Below the pieces are notes generated by a model, which worked only from the letters and a program-made list of their open reading frames with translations, ran no database searches and was not told the origin of the DNA. The position numbers and the translations under genes are program-made. This document shows, piece after piece, positions 1-7,413 of a DNA stretch of 64,000 nucleotides; position 1 is the stretch's first letter; the number at the start of each line of letters is the position of its first letter. Source of the DNA: Streptomyces aculeolatus (GTDB lineage: Bacteria; Actinomycetota; Actinomycetes; Streptomycetales; Streptomycetaceae); NCBI RefSeq assembly GCF_020400605.1, contig NZ_JAINRD010000017.1, positions 62,001 to 126,000 on the forward strand, given 5' to 3'.

Positions 1-478
1 CCGACAGCGCCTCGAACGGCAGCACCCAGTGCCGGAAGACGCTCGCCCCCAGCAGGTCGGTCGTGCCCTTCGGCTCGTCCAGGTCGATCCACGTCGTGCG
101 GAACGCGTCCACGACCAGCGTCACCAGCAGCACCGCCGCCGCCCCCGCCACACCCAGCGCCACCCACCGGTTGCCCGAGTCGGCGTCCGGCGAGCGGCCT
201 ATCGGCGCCCGGGTCAGCATCAGCCCGAAGAGCAGCAGCACCACCACGGAGCCGACGTAGATCAGCACCTGCACCCAGGCCACGAACTCGGCCGTCAGCA
301 GCAGGTACTCGACCGCCAGCCCGCCGAGCGCGACCACCAGCCACAGCGCGGCGTGCACCAGCTGCCGCGTGGTCACGGTGATCACGGCGGCGCCGAGGGT
401 CACCAGACCGGTGAGGAGGAAGACGATCTCGACGCCGGTGGGCGACAGGAAGCCGTGGGTCTCGGCGGCGAGGGTCAT
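1..478 (-). CDS. nuoJ: NuoJ subunit of second complex I cluster (partial, 3' end outside window)
   Basis: Membrane subunit NuoJ of a proton-pumping NADH-dehydrogenase-type complex. Only the first 159 codons lie in the window; the gene runs off the left edge. The translation begins MTLAAETHGFLSP and contains hydrophobic segments at about residues 17-37, 42-62, 67-88 and 103-122, including WVQVLIYVGSVVVLLLFGLM, the typical conserved core of NuoJ. The ATG at 478 overlaps the nuoI stop in an ATGA arrangement, so the two are translationally coupled. It belongs to the leftward cluster nuoA-B-C-H-I-J that starts at 4220, separate from the complete nuo operon at 22943-39016. Confidence 0.9.
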   Translation of the reverse strand, partial: MTLAAETHGFLSPTGVEIVFLLTGLVTLGAAVITVTTRQLVHAALWLVVALGGLAVEYLLLTAEFVAWVQVLIYVGSVVVLLLFGLMLTRAPIGRSPDADSGNRWVALGVAGAAAVLLVTLVVDAFRTTWIDLDEPKGTTDLLGASVFRHWVLPFEALS

Positions 479-1026
479 GTGCCGTCGCCCTCCCCGGCGG
501 CGGACTCGCCCGCCCGGGCCGACGCCTCCGCCTTCTCGGCCGCCTTGCGCGCCGCGCCCAGTTCCTTCGGCTCCTCCCCCGCCGGGTCGGGCGCGGGCGG
601 CACGGGCACCGTCCACATCCAGTCCCGCAGCCGGTCCCGCTCGTGGGTCAGCTCGTGGATGTCGGTCTCCGCGTACTCGAACTCCGGTGACCAGAAGAGC
701 GCGTCGAACGGGCAGACTTCGATGCAGATCCCGCAGTACATGCACAGCGCGAAGTCGATCGCGAACCGGTCGAGCACGTTGCGGCTGCGCTCGCGCCCGC
801 CGGGGGCGGCGGGCGGCACGGTCTCCTTGTGCGAGTCGATGTAGATGCACCAGTCCGGGCACTCGCGGGCGCACAGCATGCAGACCGTGCAGTTCTCCTC
901 GAACAGCGCGATGACGCCGCGGCTGCGCGGCGGCAGCGCGGGCAGGGTGTCGGGGTAGTGCGCGGTGTGCGAACGCCGCGTCATCGTGCGCAGCGTGACC
1001 GCGAGCCCCTTGGCGAGCCCCTTCAC
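475..1026 (-). CDS. nuoI: NuoI, two-[4Fe-4S] ferredoxin-like subunit (second complex I cluster)
   Basis: Electron-carrying peripheral subunit that passes electrons from the input module toward NuoB. The 183-residue protein has two ferredoxin motifs, CTVCMLCARECP and CMYCGICIEVCP, each ending in Cys-Pro, as expected for the two 4Fe-4S clusters of NuoI. The C-terminal 40 residues are a charged, Ala/Glu-rich tail. I chose GTG at 1026, two bases after the nuoH stop; an internal ATG 14 codons later (MTRRSHTAHY) is an alternative. It is only about 35% longer in tail than needed for the fold and differs in sequence from the NuoI of the main operon (29288-29902), so it is a diverged paralogue rather than a recent copy. 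Confidence 0.93.
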   Translation of the reverse strand: MKGLAKGLAVTLRTMTRRSHTAHYPDTLPALPPRSRGVIALFEENCTVCMLCARECPDWCIYIDSHKETVPPAAPGGRERSRNVLDRFAIDFALCMYCGICIEVCPFDALFWSPEFEYAETDIHELTHERDRLRDWMWTVPVPPAPDPAGEEPKELGAARKAAEKAEASARAGESAAGEGDGT

Positions 1027-1028
1027 CG

Positions 1029-1988
1029 TCAGATCACCACCTTCACGATGCCGGTCAGCGCGATCTGCGCGAGGGCGAGCGGGATGAGGGTCGTCCAGGC
1101 GAAGCGCTGGATCTGGTCCTCGCGCAGCCGCGGGTACGTGACGCGCAGCCAGATCACGGCGAAGGCGAGGATCCCGGTCTTGAGCAGCGTCCACAGCCAG
1201 CCGAGCCCGTCGGCGTACGGGCCGTGCCAGCCGCCGAGGAAGAGCACGGCGGTCAGCGCGCTGAGGACGACGATGCCGGCGTACTCGGCGAGCAGGAACA
1301 GCGCGAAGCGCAGACCGGAGTACTCGGTGTACGCGCCGAAGATGATCTCCGAGTCGGCGACGGGGGCGTCGAACGGCGGACGTTGCAGCTCGGCGAGCCC
1401 GGCGGTGAAGAACACCACCCCGCCGACGAGCTGCCACGGCAGCCACCACCACTCGAACCCGTCGACGATCCCGACGAGCGACACCGTCCCGGCGGCCATG
1501 GCGACGGAGGCGGCGGCGAGCAGCATGGGCAGCTCGTAGGCGAGAAGCTGGGCGGCGGTACGGAGGCCGCCGAGGAGCGAGTACTTGTTGGCGGACGCCC
1601 AGCCGCCCATGAGGGAGCCGAGCACGCCGACGCCCATGACGGCCAGCACGAAGAAGATCCCGGCGTCCAGGGCCTCACCGACGCCGCCGTCGGGGGCGAA
1701 GGGGATGGCGACGAGGACGACCAGGTACGGGAGGAGGGCGACGGCGGGGGCGAGCTGGAAGACCCGCCGGTCGGCCCCGGCGGGGACGACGTCTTCCTTC
1801 TGCACGAACTTGACGCCGTCGGCGACGAGTTGGGCCCAGCCGTGGAAGCCGCCGGCGTACATGGGGCCTACGCGGCCCTGCATGTGGGCCATGACCTTGT
1901 GCTCGGTCTGCCCGACGACGAGGGGGAAGAGCAGAAACACGACGAGAACGCCGAGAAGGGTGAGCAGGACCTCCCACACGTCGCTCAC
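1029..1988 (-). CDS. nuoH: NuoH, quinone-site membrane subunit (second complex I cluster)
   Basis: Integral membrane subunit that forms the quinone-binding channel with NuoB and NuoD. The 319-residue protein has about eight hydrophobic helices and family landmarks: the E/K-rich loop around GGFHGWAQLVADGVKFVQKE, RPPFDAPVADSEIIFGAYTEYSG, and a C-terminal LREDQIQRFAWTTLIPLAL segment. The length is typical for NuoH without the long tail seen in the main-operon copy (460 aa). The GTG start at 1988 overlaps the nuoC stop (GTGA). nuoC runs directly into nuoH with no nuoD, E, F or G between them, whereas the standard order is C-D-E-F-G-H. Confidence 0.95.
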   Translation of the reverse strand: MSDVWEVLLTLLGVLVVFLLFPLVVGQTEHKVMAHMQGRVGPMYAGGFHGWAQLVADGVKFVQKEDVVPAGADRRVFQLAPAVALLPYLVVLVAIPFAPDGGVGEALDAGIFFVLAVMGVGVLGSLMGGWASANKYSLLGGLRTAAQLLAYELPMLLAAASVAMAAGTVSLVGIVDGFEWWWLPWQLVGGVVFFTAGLAELQRPPFDAPVADSEIIFGAYTEYSGLRFALFLLAEYAGIVVLSALTAVLFLGGWHGPYADGLGWLWTLLKTGILAFAVIWLRVTYPRLREDQIQRFAWTTLIPLALAQIALTGIVKVVI

Positions 1989-3247
1989 GAGGCCTCACCG
2001 TCCTCGCCTGCGGCGGGCTCGGGGCTTGGGGTCTCGCCTGCGGCGGGCTCGGCCGGGGCGGGGGGCTCTTCTGGTGGGGTCGACTCCCCGTCGGGGCGGG
2101 GGCGTTGCCAGGGGGCGTCGGGCGTACGGGTACGGGGGCGCGGCTCCGCGCCCGCCGCGGCGGGCCCGCCGCCGGCGGCCCGTTGCGACGCCGAGCCCCC
2201 GCTCGCCGAGCGCGCGCGGCGCGCGCCGCGCGGCGGGCGGGCGGCACCCGCTTCGCCGGGAGCCCCGCCCCCGGCACCGGGCGCATCGCCCTCGGCGCCA
2301 CTGCCGGGCGCCGCCTCTGCGGCGTCGGCCCCGGCACCCGGGCCGTTCTCGTCGTGCGTTTCGTCCCGCCGGGGCTGTGCCCCCTCGTCCTCCGACACCG
2401 GCCCACTGTCGGCGGCACGCTGCGAAGCCGAACCCCCGCTCGCCGAGCGGGTGCGGCGTGCGCCGCGGGGCGCACCTCCCCCGGCGCCAGCGCCGGGCTG
2501 CGTCTGCGCAGCGTCGGCCCCGGAACCCGTGCCGTTGCCGTCGTGGCCCTCGTCCCTCGGGGGCACCGGCCCATCGGCAGCCCCTTGCCGTGCCGGGCGG
2601 GTGCGGCCGGGGGGGCCGTCCGTTCGTGGGGCTCCGCGGCGGGTGGGGCGCGTCGGGGCCGGGGGGAGGGTGCCCTTCAGGGGGCCCCAGTCGTTCGGGT
2701 CCGGGACGCCCGGGGGCTGCATCTGGCGCCGCTTCGGGCCGCCCGCGTGGGATTCGCCCGGCTCCTTCGCGCCCGGCCACGCCTTCGCCACCCGCGCCGC
2801 CAGGACGAAGTCCTTCCGCAGCGGGTGGCCCTCGAACTCCTCCGGCAGCAGCAGCCGCGCCAGGTGCGGGTGGCCCGGGAAGTCGACGCCGAACATCTCG
2901 TGCGTCTCCCGCTCGTGCCACGCCGCCCCCGCGTACACGTCCGTCGCCGTGGCCAGCACCGGGGCCGAGTGCGGCACCGTCGTGCGGAGCAGCAGCCGGC
3001 GCGGCGGGGTGCCGACGGCGACGACGTGGGCGGCGACGCGGAAGCCCTCGGCCGGTTCGTCGACGGCGCTGAGCCAGTCGAAGAACGTGCAGCCCAGCTC
3101 GTCGCGCGCGGTCCGCAGCGCCGTGGTCCAGGACGCGGCCGGTACGTCCACCGTCAGGACGCCGTACGCCTCCTTCGCCACCGCTTCCGGGCCGAACAGC
3201 TCCGCGGCGGTCCGCGGGAGCCAGCCCTCCCCCTGCTCCTCCGTCAT
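1985..3247 (-). CDS. nuoC: NuoC-like 30-kDa subunit with long repetitive disordered C-terminal tail
   Basis: Peripheral 30-kDa-type subunit. Residues 1 to about 165 are recognisably NuoC and carry the family signature around AAWHERETHEMFGVDFPGHP followed by LLLPEEFEGHPLRKDF. After about residue 195 the protein becomes a Gly/Ala/Pro/Arg-rich, probably disordered tail of some 225 residues, bringing the total to 420 aa; usual NuoC proteins are about 150-250 aa. The tail contains two copies of a block ending in RSASGGSASQRAA, visible also as a direct DNA repeat (see repeat feature). The ATG at 3247 overlaps the nuoB stop (ATGA) and the stop overlaps the nuoH GTG, so the tail is translated in frame within a coupled operon. 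There is no NuoD fusion in the tail. Confidence 0.9.
   Translation of the reverse strand: MTEEQGEGWLPRTAAELFGPEAVAKEAYGVLTVDVPAASWTTALRTARDELGCTFFDWLSAVDEPAEGFRVAAHVVAVGTPPRRLLLRTTVPHSAPVLATATDVYAGAAWHERETHEMFGVDFPGHPHLARLLLPEEFEGHPLRKDFVLAARVAKAWPGAKEPGESHAGGPKRRQMQPPGVPDPNDWGPLKGTLPPAPTRPTRRGAPRTDGPPGRTRPARQGAADGPVPPRDEGHDGNGTGSGADAAQTQPGAGAGGGAPRGARRTRSASGGSASQRAADSGPVSEDEGAQPRRDETHDENGPGAGADAAEAAPGSGAEGDAPGAGGGAPGEAGAARPPRGARRARSASGGSASQRAAGGGPAAAGAEPRPRTRTPDAPWQRPRPDGESTPPEEPPAPAEPAAGETPSPEPAAGEDGEAS
2166..2479. repeat. Imperfect direct repeat inside the nuoC tail (two ~75-80 bp copies, offset ~234 bp)
   Basis: Copies lie at about 2166-2245 and 2400-2479. On the minus strand both encode a segment GARR-(T/A)-RSASGGSASQRAA. 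Weaker similarity extends upstream, giving a protein unit that starts RDE(G/T)HD.NG.G.GADAA. The period is a multiple of three, so the reading frame is kept. This looks like tandem duplication within an exposed tail. Confidence 0.75.
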
Positions 3248-3828
3248 CCGGCGTCCTCCGGCGGCTTCACCAGCCCGCTCGTCAGCGCCTCCACCGACGC
3301 GCCGGACGACCCGCCCGGCCCGTTCCCGTAGCGCTCCTCCAGCGACTCCCGCGCGATCTTCTCCTGCAGCTTCAGGATCCCCTGGAGCAGCGCCTCGGGC
3401 CGCGGCGGGCAGCCGGGCACGTACACGTCCACCGGGATGATCTGGTCCACGCCCTTCGTCACCGAGTACGAGTCCCAGTACGGCCCGCCGCAGTTGGAGC
3501 ACGCGCCGAAGGAGATCACGTACTTCGGCTCCGGCATCTGCTCGTACAGCCGCTTCACCGACGGCGCCATCTTGTCCGTCACCGTGCCGGACACCACCAT
3601 CAGGTCCGCCTGCCGCGGGCCGGGGGCGAACGGGATGACGCCGAGGCGGATGAAGTCGTGGCGGGCCATCGACGCGGCGATGAACTCGATCGCGCAGCAG
3701 GCGAGGCCGAAGTTGAAGACCCACAGGCTGTAGCGGCGGCCCCAGTTGAGGACCACCTTCATCGGCTGGGGCGCCAGCCGTTGCAGGACGCCGAGGCTCT
3801 GCGCGGGCCGCGCGGGGGTCACGTCCAT
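3244..3828 (-). CDS. nuoB: NuoB, N2-cluster subunit (second complex I cluster)
   Basis: Subunit that carries the terminal [4Fe-4S] cluster N2 and reduces quinone. The 194-residue sequence has the cluster ligands in the usual positions: the tandem cysteines of FGLACCAIEF, the cysteine of ISFGACSNCGG and the last in VPGCPPRPEALL. It is preceded by ~30 residues before the conserved core. The ATG at 3828 overlaps the end of nuoA by 10 bases. It is clearly different from the main-operon NuoB (for example FIAASMARHDFIRLG against MMTAGAGRYDLARFG), so the two complexes have separate N2 subunits. Confidence 0.95.
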   Translation of the reverse strand: MDVTPARPAQSLGVLQRLAPQPMKVVLNWGRRYSLWVFNFGLACCAIEFIAASMARHDFIRLGVIPFAPGPRQADLMVVSGTVTDKMAPSVKRLYEQMPEPKYVISFGACSNCGGPYWDSYSVTKGVDQIIPVDVYVPGCPPRPEALLQGILKLQEKIARESLEERYGNGPGGSSGASVEALTSGLVKPPEDAG

Positions 3829-4220
3829 TCGAGGACGCCCTTCTTCCAGGCGTAGAGCAGGCCGACGGCGAGGAAGCCGAGGAAGATGAACATCTCCACG
3901 AGGGTCACCGCCCCGTACCCCGGCGCCGCGAAGACCGTCGCCCAGGGGAAGAGGAAGATGGCGTCGACCGCGAAGATCACGTACAGGAAGGCGTACACGT
4001 AGTAGCGGACCTGCGTGTGCGCCCAGCCCTCCCCGACGGGGTCCACCCCGCACTCGTACGTCAGCAGCTTCTCGGGCGTCGGCACCGCGGGCCGCAGCAG
4101 CCGGGCGCCGCCGAAGGCGACCGCGACGAAGAGCAGGCCCAGCACGGCGACGAGGCCGACCACCCCGTAGCCGTCGAAGTACCCGGCGGCGAGGGCGTCG
4201 GCGGCGAGCATGTCCGGCAC
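3819..4220 (-). CDS. nuoA: NuoA, small membrane subunit (second complex I cluster)
   Basis: Three-helix membrane subunit that starts the leftward second nuo cluster. The 133-residue protein has hydrophobic stretches at about residues 20-42, 77-97 and 104-124, with the conserved YECGVDP loop between the first and second helices and a typical C-terminal KKGVLEW. I chose GTG at 4220 because GGAG lies five bases upstream; the ATG at 4211 is an alternative. It is divergently oriented from the first sensor kinase (4503), and the 282-bp gap must hold promoters for both. Confidence 0.92.
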   Translation of the reverse strand: MPDMLAADALAAGYFDGYGVVGLVAVLGLLFVAVAFGGARLLRPAVPTPEKLLTYECGVDPVGEGWAHTQVRYYVYAFLYVIFAVDAIFLFPWATVFAAPGYGAVTLVEMFIFLGFLAVGLLYAWKKGVLEWT

Positions 4221-4420
4221 GTCCGCTCCGCTCCTGACTGCTGTGGCTGGATTGCCGGCTGACCCGTGCGCATTCGGTCAGGGCATCGACCTGTACGGGC
4301 AAGGAGTGTAGGCCCTGCCCCGCGCGCTGTGGCCATCCCGTGTACGCCACTTCCTGCGCGCCGCGGACGTCACGCCCGCCCCATGGGACCCACGGCCGCG
4401 ACAGAAACGGAGACTTCTCC

Positions 4421-4446
4421 GCAAAGGGTGGGGTTAACCCCCGTAC
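4421..4446 (+). promoter_or_regulatory. G-rich palindromic motif upstream of first sensor kinase
   Basis: The core reads AAAGGGTGGGGTT followed by aa and CCCCCGTAC. The same arrangement recurs upstream of the second kinase (5721-5744), and AAAGGGTGGG occurs in inverse orientation upstream of the response regulator (7299-7313). Three copies at three genes of one signalling system suggest an operator bound by its own response regulator. This is inference from the repetition only. Confidence 0.5.
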
Positions 4447-4502
4447 GTTCCCCGGTACACCCCCCATGGCGCGCCCCCGCCCGGGCGCGGCACCCTGGGA
4501 GG

Positions 4503-5711
4503 ATGACCCACAGCCGCCCTGGTGCGGAGCCGCTGGCCAAGCCGCGCGGCGACGAGCCGCTCCCCCCGCCGCGCCCGCCGCTCAGCGGCACGACCTGGCT
4601 CGAGGTCGTGCACCTGCTGGTGAACCTCCCCATGGCGCTCTTCGCCTTCACCTACGTCTCGGTCTGGCTGTACGCCGGCGCGCTGCTGTCGATCACCGTC
4701 ATCGGCCTGCCGCTGCTGGCCGGCGGGCTCACCGGCGCCCGCCTGCTCGGCTCGTGGGAGCGCGCGCGGGCGCGGGCGCTGCTCGGCGTGCACGTCGACG
4801 CGCCGACGCCGATCCGGCGCAGCACGTACGGCGGCTTCCTGCCGTGGCTGTGGGCGACGCTGAAGGACCCGGTGGGCTGGCGGACGACGCTGTACAGCGT
4901 GATCCGGCTGCCCTGGGGGATCCTCACGTTCGCCGTGACGCTGGTGTCGCTGTTCGTCCTGTGGCCGCTGCTGCCGTGGCTGGCGCGCGGTCTGGCGGAC
5001 GCGGACCGGGCGATGGTACGCGGGCTGCTGGCGCCGTCGGACCCGCTGGAGCGGCGGATCAAGGAGCTGGAGGAGGACCGCGGGGTCGTGGTGGACACGG
5101 CCGCGGCCGACCTGCGGCGCATCGAGCGGGACCTGCACGACGGCGCGCAGGCCCGGCTGGTGGCCCTGGCCATGGGCCTCGGCCTGGCGAAGGAGAAGCT
5201 GCTGGAGGACCCGGAGGCGGCGGCCGAGATGGTCGGCGAGGCGCACGGCGAGGTGAAGCTCGCCCTCCAGGAGCTGCGCGACCTCGCCCGCGGCATCCAC
5301 CCGGCGATCCTCACCGACCGCGGCCTGGGCCCCGCCCTCTCGGCCGTCGCGGCCCGCTGCACGGTGCCCGTCGCGGTGACCGTCGACCTCAAGGAGCGCC
5401 CGGCGCAGGCCATCGAGGGCATCGCGTACTACACGGTCTCCGAGCTGCTGCAGAACATCAGCAAGCACAGCGGCGCGAAGACCGCGAGCGCCGACGTGTG
5501 GCGGGCGGAGGGGCGCATCATGCTCCAGGTCACCGACGACGGGAAGGGCGGCGCCCGGCTGGACGGCGGCACGGGGCTCTCGGGTCTCACGGACCGGCTG
5601 GGCTCGGTGGACGGGCTGCTGGTCGTGGAGTCGCCGAGCGGCGGTCCCACGGTCGTCACGGCCGAACTGCCCTGGCGCGACCGCGAGTCCCGGGCGCAGG
5701 CGCGCGCGTAG
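4503..5711 (+). CDS. Two-component sensor histidine kinase (NarL/DesK-type), first of a tandem pair
   Basis: Membrane sensor kinase that would phosphorylate the adjacent LuxR-type response regulator. Residues about 40-85 and 140-175 are hydrophobic and resemble the putative sensor domain common in Streptomyces kinases. Residues about 195-270 form a HisKA_3 dimerisation domain with phospho-acceptor His in RRIERDLHDGAQARL. The C-terminal ATPase domain shows SELLQNISKHSGA, TDDGKGGA and GTGLSGLTDRLG. The ATG at 4503 follows GGGAGG without spacing, so a leaderless or atypical start is possible. The catalytic core is almost identical to that of the second kinase (5850), while the sensor halves differ. 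Confidence 0.9.
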   Translation: MTHSRPGAEPLAKPRGDEPLPPPRPPLSGTTWLEVVHLLVNLPMALFAFTYVSVWLYAGALLSITVIGLPLLAGGLTGARLLGSWERARARALLGVHVDAPTPIRRSTYGGFLPWLWATLKDPVGWRTTLYSVIRLPWGILTFAVTLVSLFVLWPLLPWLARGLADADRAMVRGLLAPSDPLERRIKELEEDRGVVVDTAAADLRRIERDLHDGAQARLVALAMGLGLAKEKLLEDPEAAAEMVGEAHGEVKLALQELRDLARGIHPAILTDRGLGPALSAVAARCTVPVAVTVDLKERPAQAIEGIAYYTVSELLQNISKHSGAKTASADVWRAEGRIMLQVTDDGKGGARLDGGTGLSGLTDRLGSVDGLLVVESPSGGPTVVTAELPWRDRESRAQARA

Positions 5712-5720
5712 CCCCACCGC

Positions 5721-5744
5721 AGGGGGTGGGGTTTTCCCCCGTAC
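5721..5744 (+). promoter_or_regulatory. G-rich palindromic motif upstream of second sensor kinase; also terminator-like
   Basis: It reads AGGGGGTGGGGTT, two T residues, then CCCCCGTAC, matching the element at 4421-4446. With the preceding CCCCACC (5712-5718) it could also fold as a hairpin followed by TTTT, so attenuation or termination after the first kinase gene is an alternative role. Confidence 0.45.
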
Positions 5745-5849
5745 CGACAGACCGACCTGCTCCATGGCCCGCCTCGCCCCCGCGGAGGAGGCTGGAGGCA
5801 CAAGGTCGACAGACCCGTCACCAGCGCTCCGGCAGAAGGACTTCCGACG

Positions 5850-7166
5850 ATGGACAGCACCGCGTACGCCCCCGAGGCCCGCCGCCCGCGGCTCCCCCTC
5901 GCCCTGCGCGCGCCCTTCGAGGCACGCACCTGGCGCGAGTTCCTCTACCACCTGCTCAGCCTGCCGGTGTCGATCGTGTTCTTCGTCTACACGATCACGA
6001 TGCTGTCGCTGGGCGTCGGCCTGCTGATCACGTTCCTCGGCGTCCCGGTGCTCGCCGCGATGCTGGCCGGCTGCCGCGGCATGGGCTACTTCGAGCGGAC
6101 CCGGGCGCGGCTGCTGCTGGGCGTGCGCATCGAGGACCCGGAGCCGCTGCGCCGGCGGGCCTCCGGCTTCATGGGCTGGGTCGGGTCGCTTTTCCGCAGC
6201 GGTGAGTCGTGGCGGACGATGCTCTACGGGCTGCTGCACATGTTCTGGGCCGTGTTCTCGTTCTCCGTCTCGCTGGCCGTCATGTTCTGGAGCTGGTCGA
6301 TGGTCACGTACCCGCTGTGGCAGTGGGTCTTCCCCGCGCACTGGGGCCAGGACGGCCTCCAGGTGTACGGGAACGCCCAGGGCGAGGGCTGGTACCTGGA
6401 CTCGCCGCTGGAGCAGCTGTTCGCGGTCGGCGTCGGCGCGGTCTGCCTGCTGGCCTCCCCGTGGGTGGTGCGCGGCCTGTCGTACGTGGACCGGGCGATG
6501 GTCGTCGGGCTGCTGGGCCCGTCGAAGCTGGCGACGCGGGTGCAGGAGCTGGAGACCGACCGCGGGGTCGTGGTGGACACGGCCGCGGCCGACCTGCGGC
6601 GCATCGAGCGCGACCTGCACGACGGGGCGCAGGCCCGGCTGGTCGCGCTGGCGATGGACCTGGGGCTGGCGAAGGAGAAGCTGCTGGAGGACCCCGAGGC
6701 GGCGGCGCACATGGTCGACGAGGCGCACGGCGAGGTGAAGCTCGCCCTCCAGGAGCTGCGCGACCTCGCCCGCGGCATCCACCCGGCGATCCTCACCGAC
6801 CGCGGCCTGGGCCCCGCCCTCTCGGCCGTCGCCGCCCGCTGCACGGTGCCGGTGTCGGTGACGGTGGACCTGCTGGAGCGGCCGGCGCAGTCGATCGAGG
6901 GCATCGCGTACTACACGACCTCCGAGCTGCTGCAGAACATCAGCAAGCACAGCGGCGCGAGCCGGGCCATGGTGGACCTGTGGCGGGCGGAGGGCCGGCT
7001 GATGATCCAGGTCACGGACGACGGCAACGGCGGCGCGCGGCTGGACGCGGGCTCGGGGCTCTCGGGGCTGGCGGAGCGGCTGGGCTCGGTGGACGGGCTG
7101 CTGGTCGTCGACTCGCCGCCCGGCGGCCCGACGGTGGTCACGGCGGAGCTGCCCTGGCGGGCGTGA
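5850..7166 (+). CDS. Two-component sensor histidine kinase (NarL/DesK-type), second of a tandem pair
   Basis: Paralogue of the preceding kinase. The N-terminal ~215 residues contain four hydrophobic segments (about residues 30-55, 57-75, 130-155 and 190-210) with an extracytoplasmic loop between the third and fourth, which is longer than in the first kinase and may sense a different signal. The HisKA_3 domain again carries RRIERDLHDGAQARL, and the ATPase domain has SELLQNISKHSGA, TDDGNGGA and GSGLSGLAERLG. Length is 438 aa. It starts at ATG 5850, 138 bp after the first kinase, with its own copy of the G-rich motif, so the two may be separately expressed. Confidence 0.9.
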   Translation: MDSTAYAPEARRPRLPLALRAPFEARTWREFLYHLLSLPVSIVFFVYTITMLSLGVGLLITFLGVPVLAAMLAGCRGMGYFERTRARLLLGVRIEDPEPLRRRASGFMGWVGSLFRSGESWRTMLYGLLHMFWAVFSFSVSLAVMFWSWSMVTYPLWQWVFPAHWGQDGLQVYGNAQGEGWYLDSPLEQLFAVGVGAVCLLASPWVVRGLSYVDRAMVVGLLGPSKLATRVQELETDRGVVVDTAAADLRRIERDLHDGAQARLVALAMDLGLAKEKLLEDPEAAAHMVDEAHGEVKLALQELRDLARGIHPAILTDRGLGPALSAVAARCTVPVSVTVDLLERPAQSIEGIAYYTTSELLQNISKHSGASRAMVDLWRAEGRLMIQVTDDGNGGARLDAGSGLSGLAERLGSVDGLLVVDSPPGGPTVVTAELPWRA

Positions 7167-7172
7167 GCGCGG

Positions 7173-7215
7173 GTACGGGGACGGGGGCGGCCCGCGGCCG
7201 GTCCCGTCCCCGTAC
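7173..7215 (+). terminator. Hairpin terminator after second kinase
   Basis: Perfect 13-bp inverted repeat, GTACGGGGACGGG and CCCGTCCCCGTAC, with a 17-base loop just after the kinase stop. No T tract follows, as is common in Streptomyces terminators. Confidence 0.6.
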
Positions 7216-7298
7216 GCGTGCCCGTACGCCCGGCGCTTCCCGTGCCTGCCCCCGCGGCCGGGGGCGCGGGCGCGTCCCGTGCGCCCCGGCGAGAGCCG

Positions 7299-7313
7299 TT
7301 TCCCACCCTTTAC
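7299..7313 (-). promoter_or_regulatory. Inverse copy of the kinase-promoter motif upstream of response regulator
   Basis: Read on the minus strand it is GTAAAGGGTGGGAAA, sharing AAAGGGTGGG with the site at 4421-4446. It lies about 100 bp before the response-regulator start and supports autoregulation of the system. Confidence 0.4.
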
Positions 7314-7413
7314 CTGCCGTTATCCGCCTCCGGCGCCTCCCCCCGCGCCGAATGCTGGGATGCTGGAGGTCTACACATCTTCGTATGGGGGGCAGGCAAC
7401 GGTGGAGGACAGC

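Noticed and set aside
1224..3440. Very long plus-strand open frames opposite nuoH, nuoC and nuoB
   Set aside because: Composition is that of antisense shadows; the minus-strand genes have clear family motifs and coupled starts and stops.
4434..6950. 838-codon minus-strand open frame opposite the sensor kinases
   Set aside because: It exists only because the two kinase cores are duplicated; no protein-like features.
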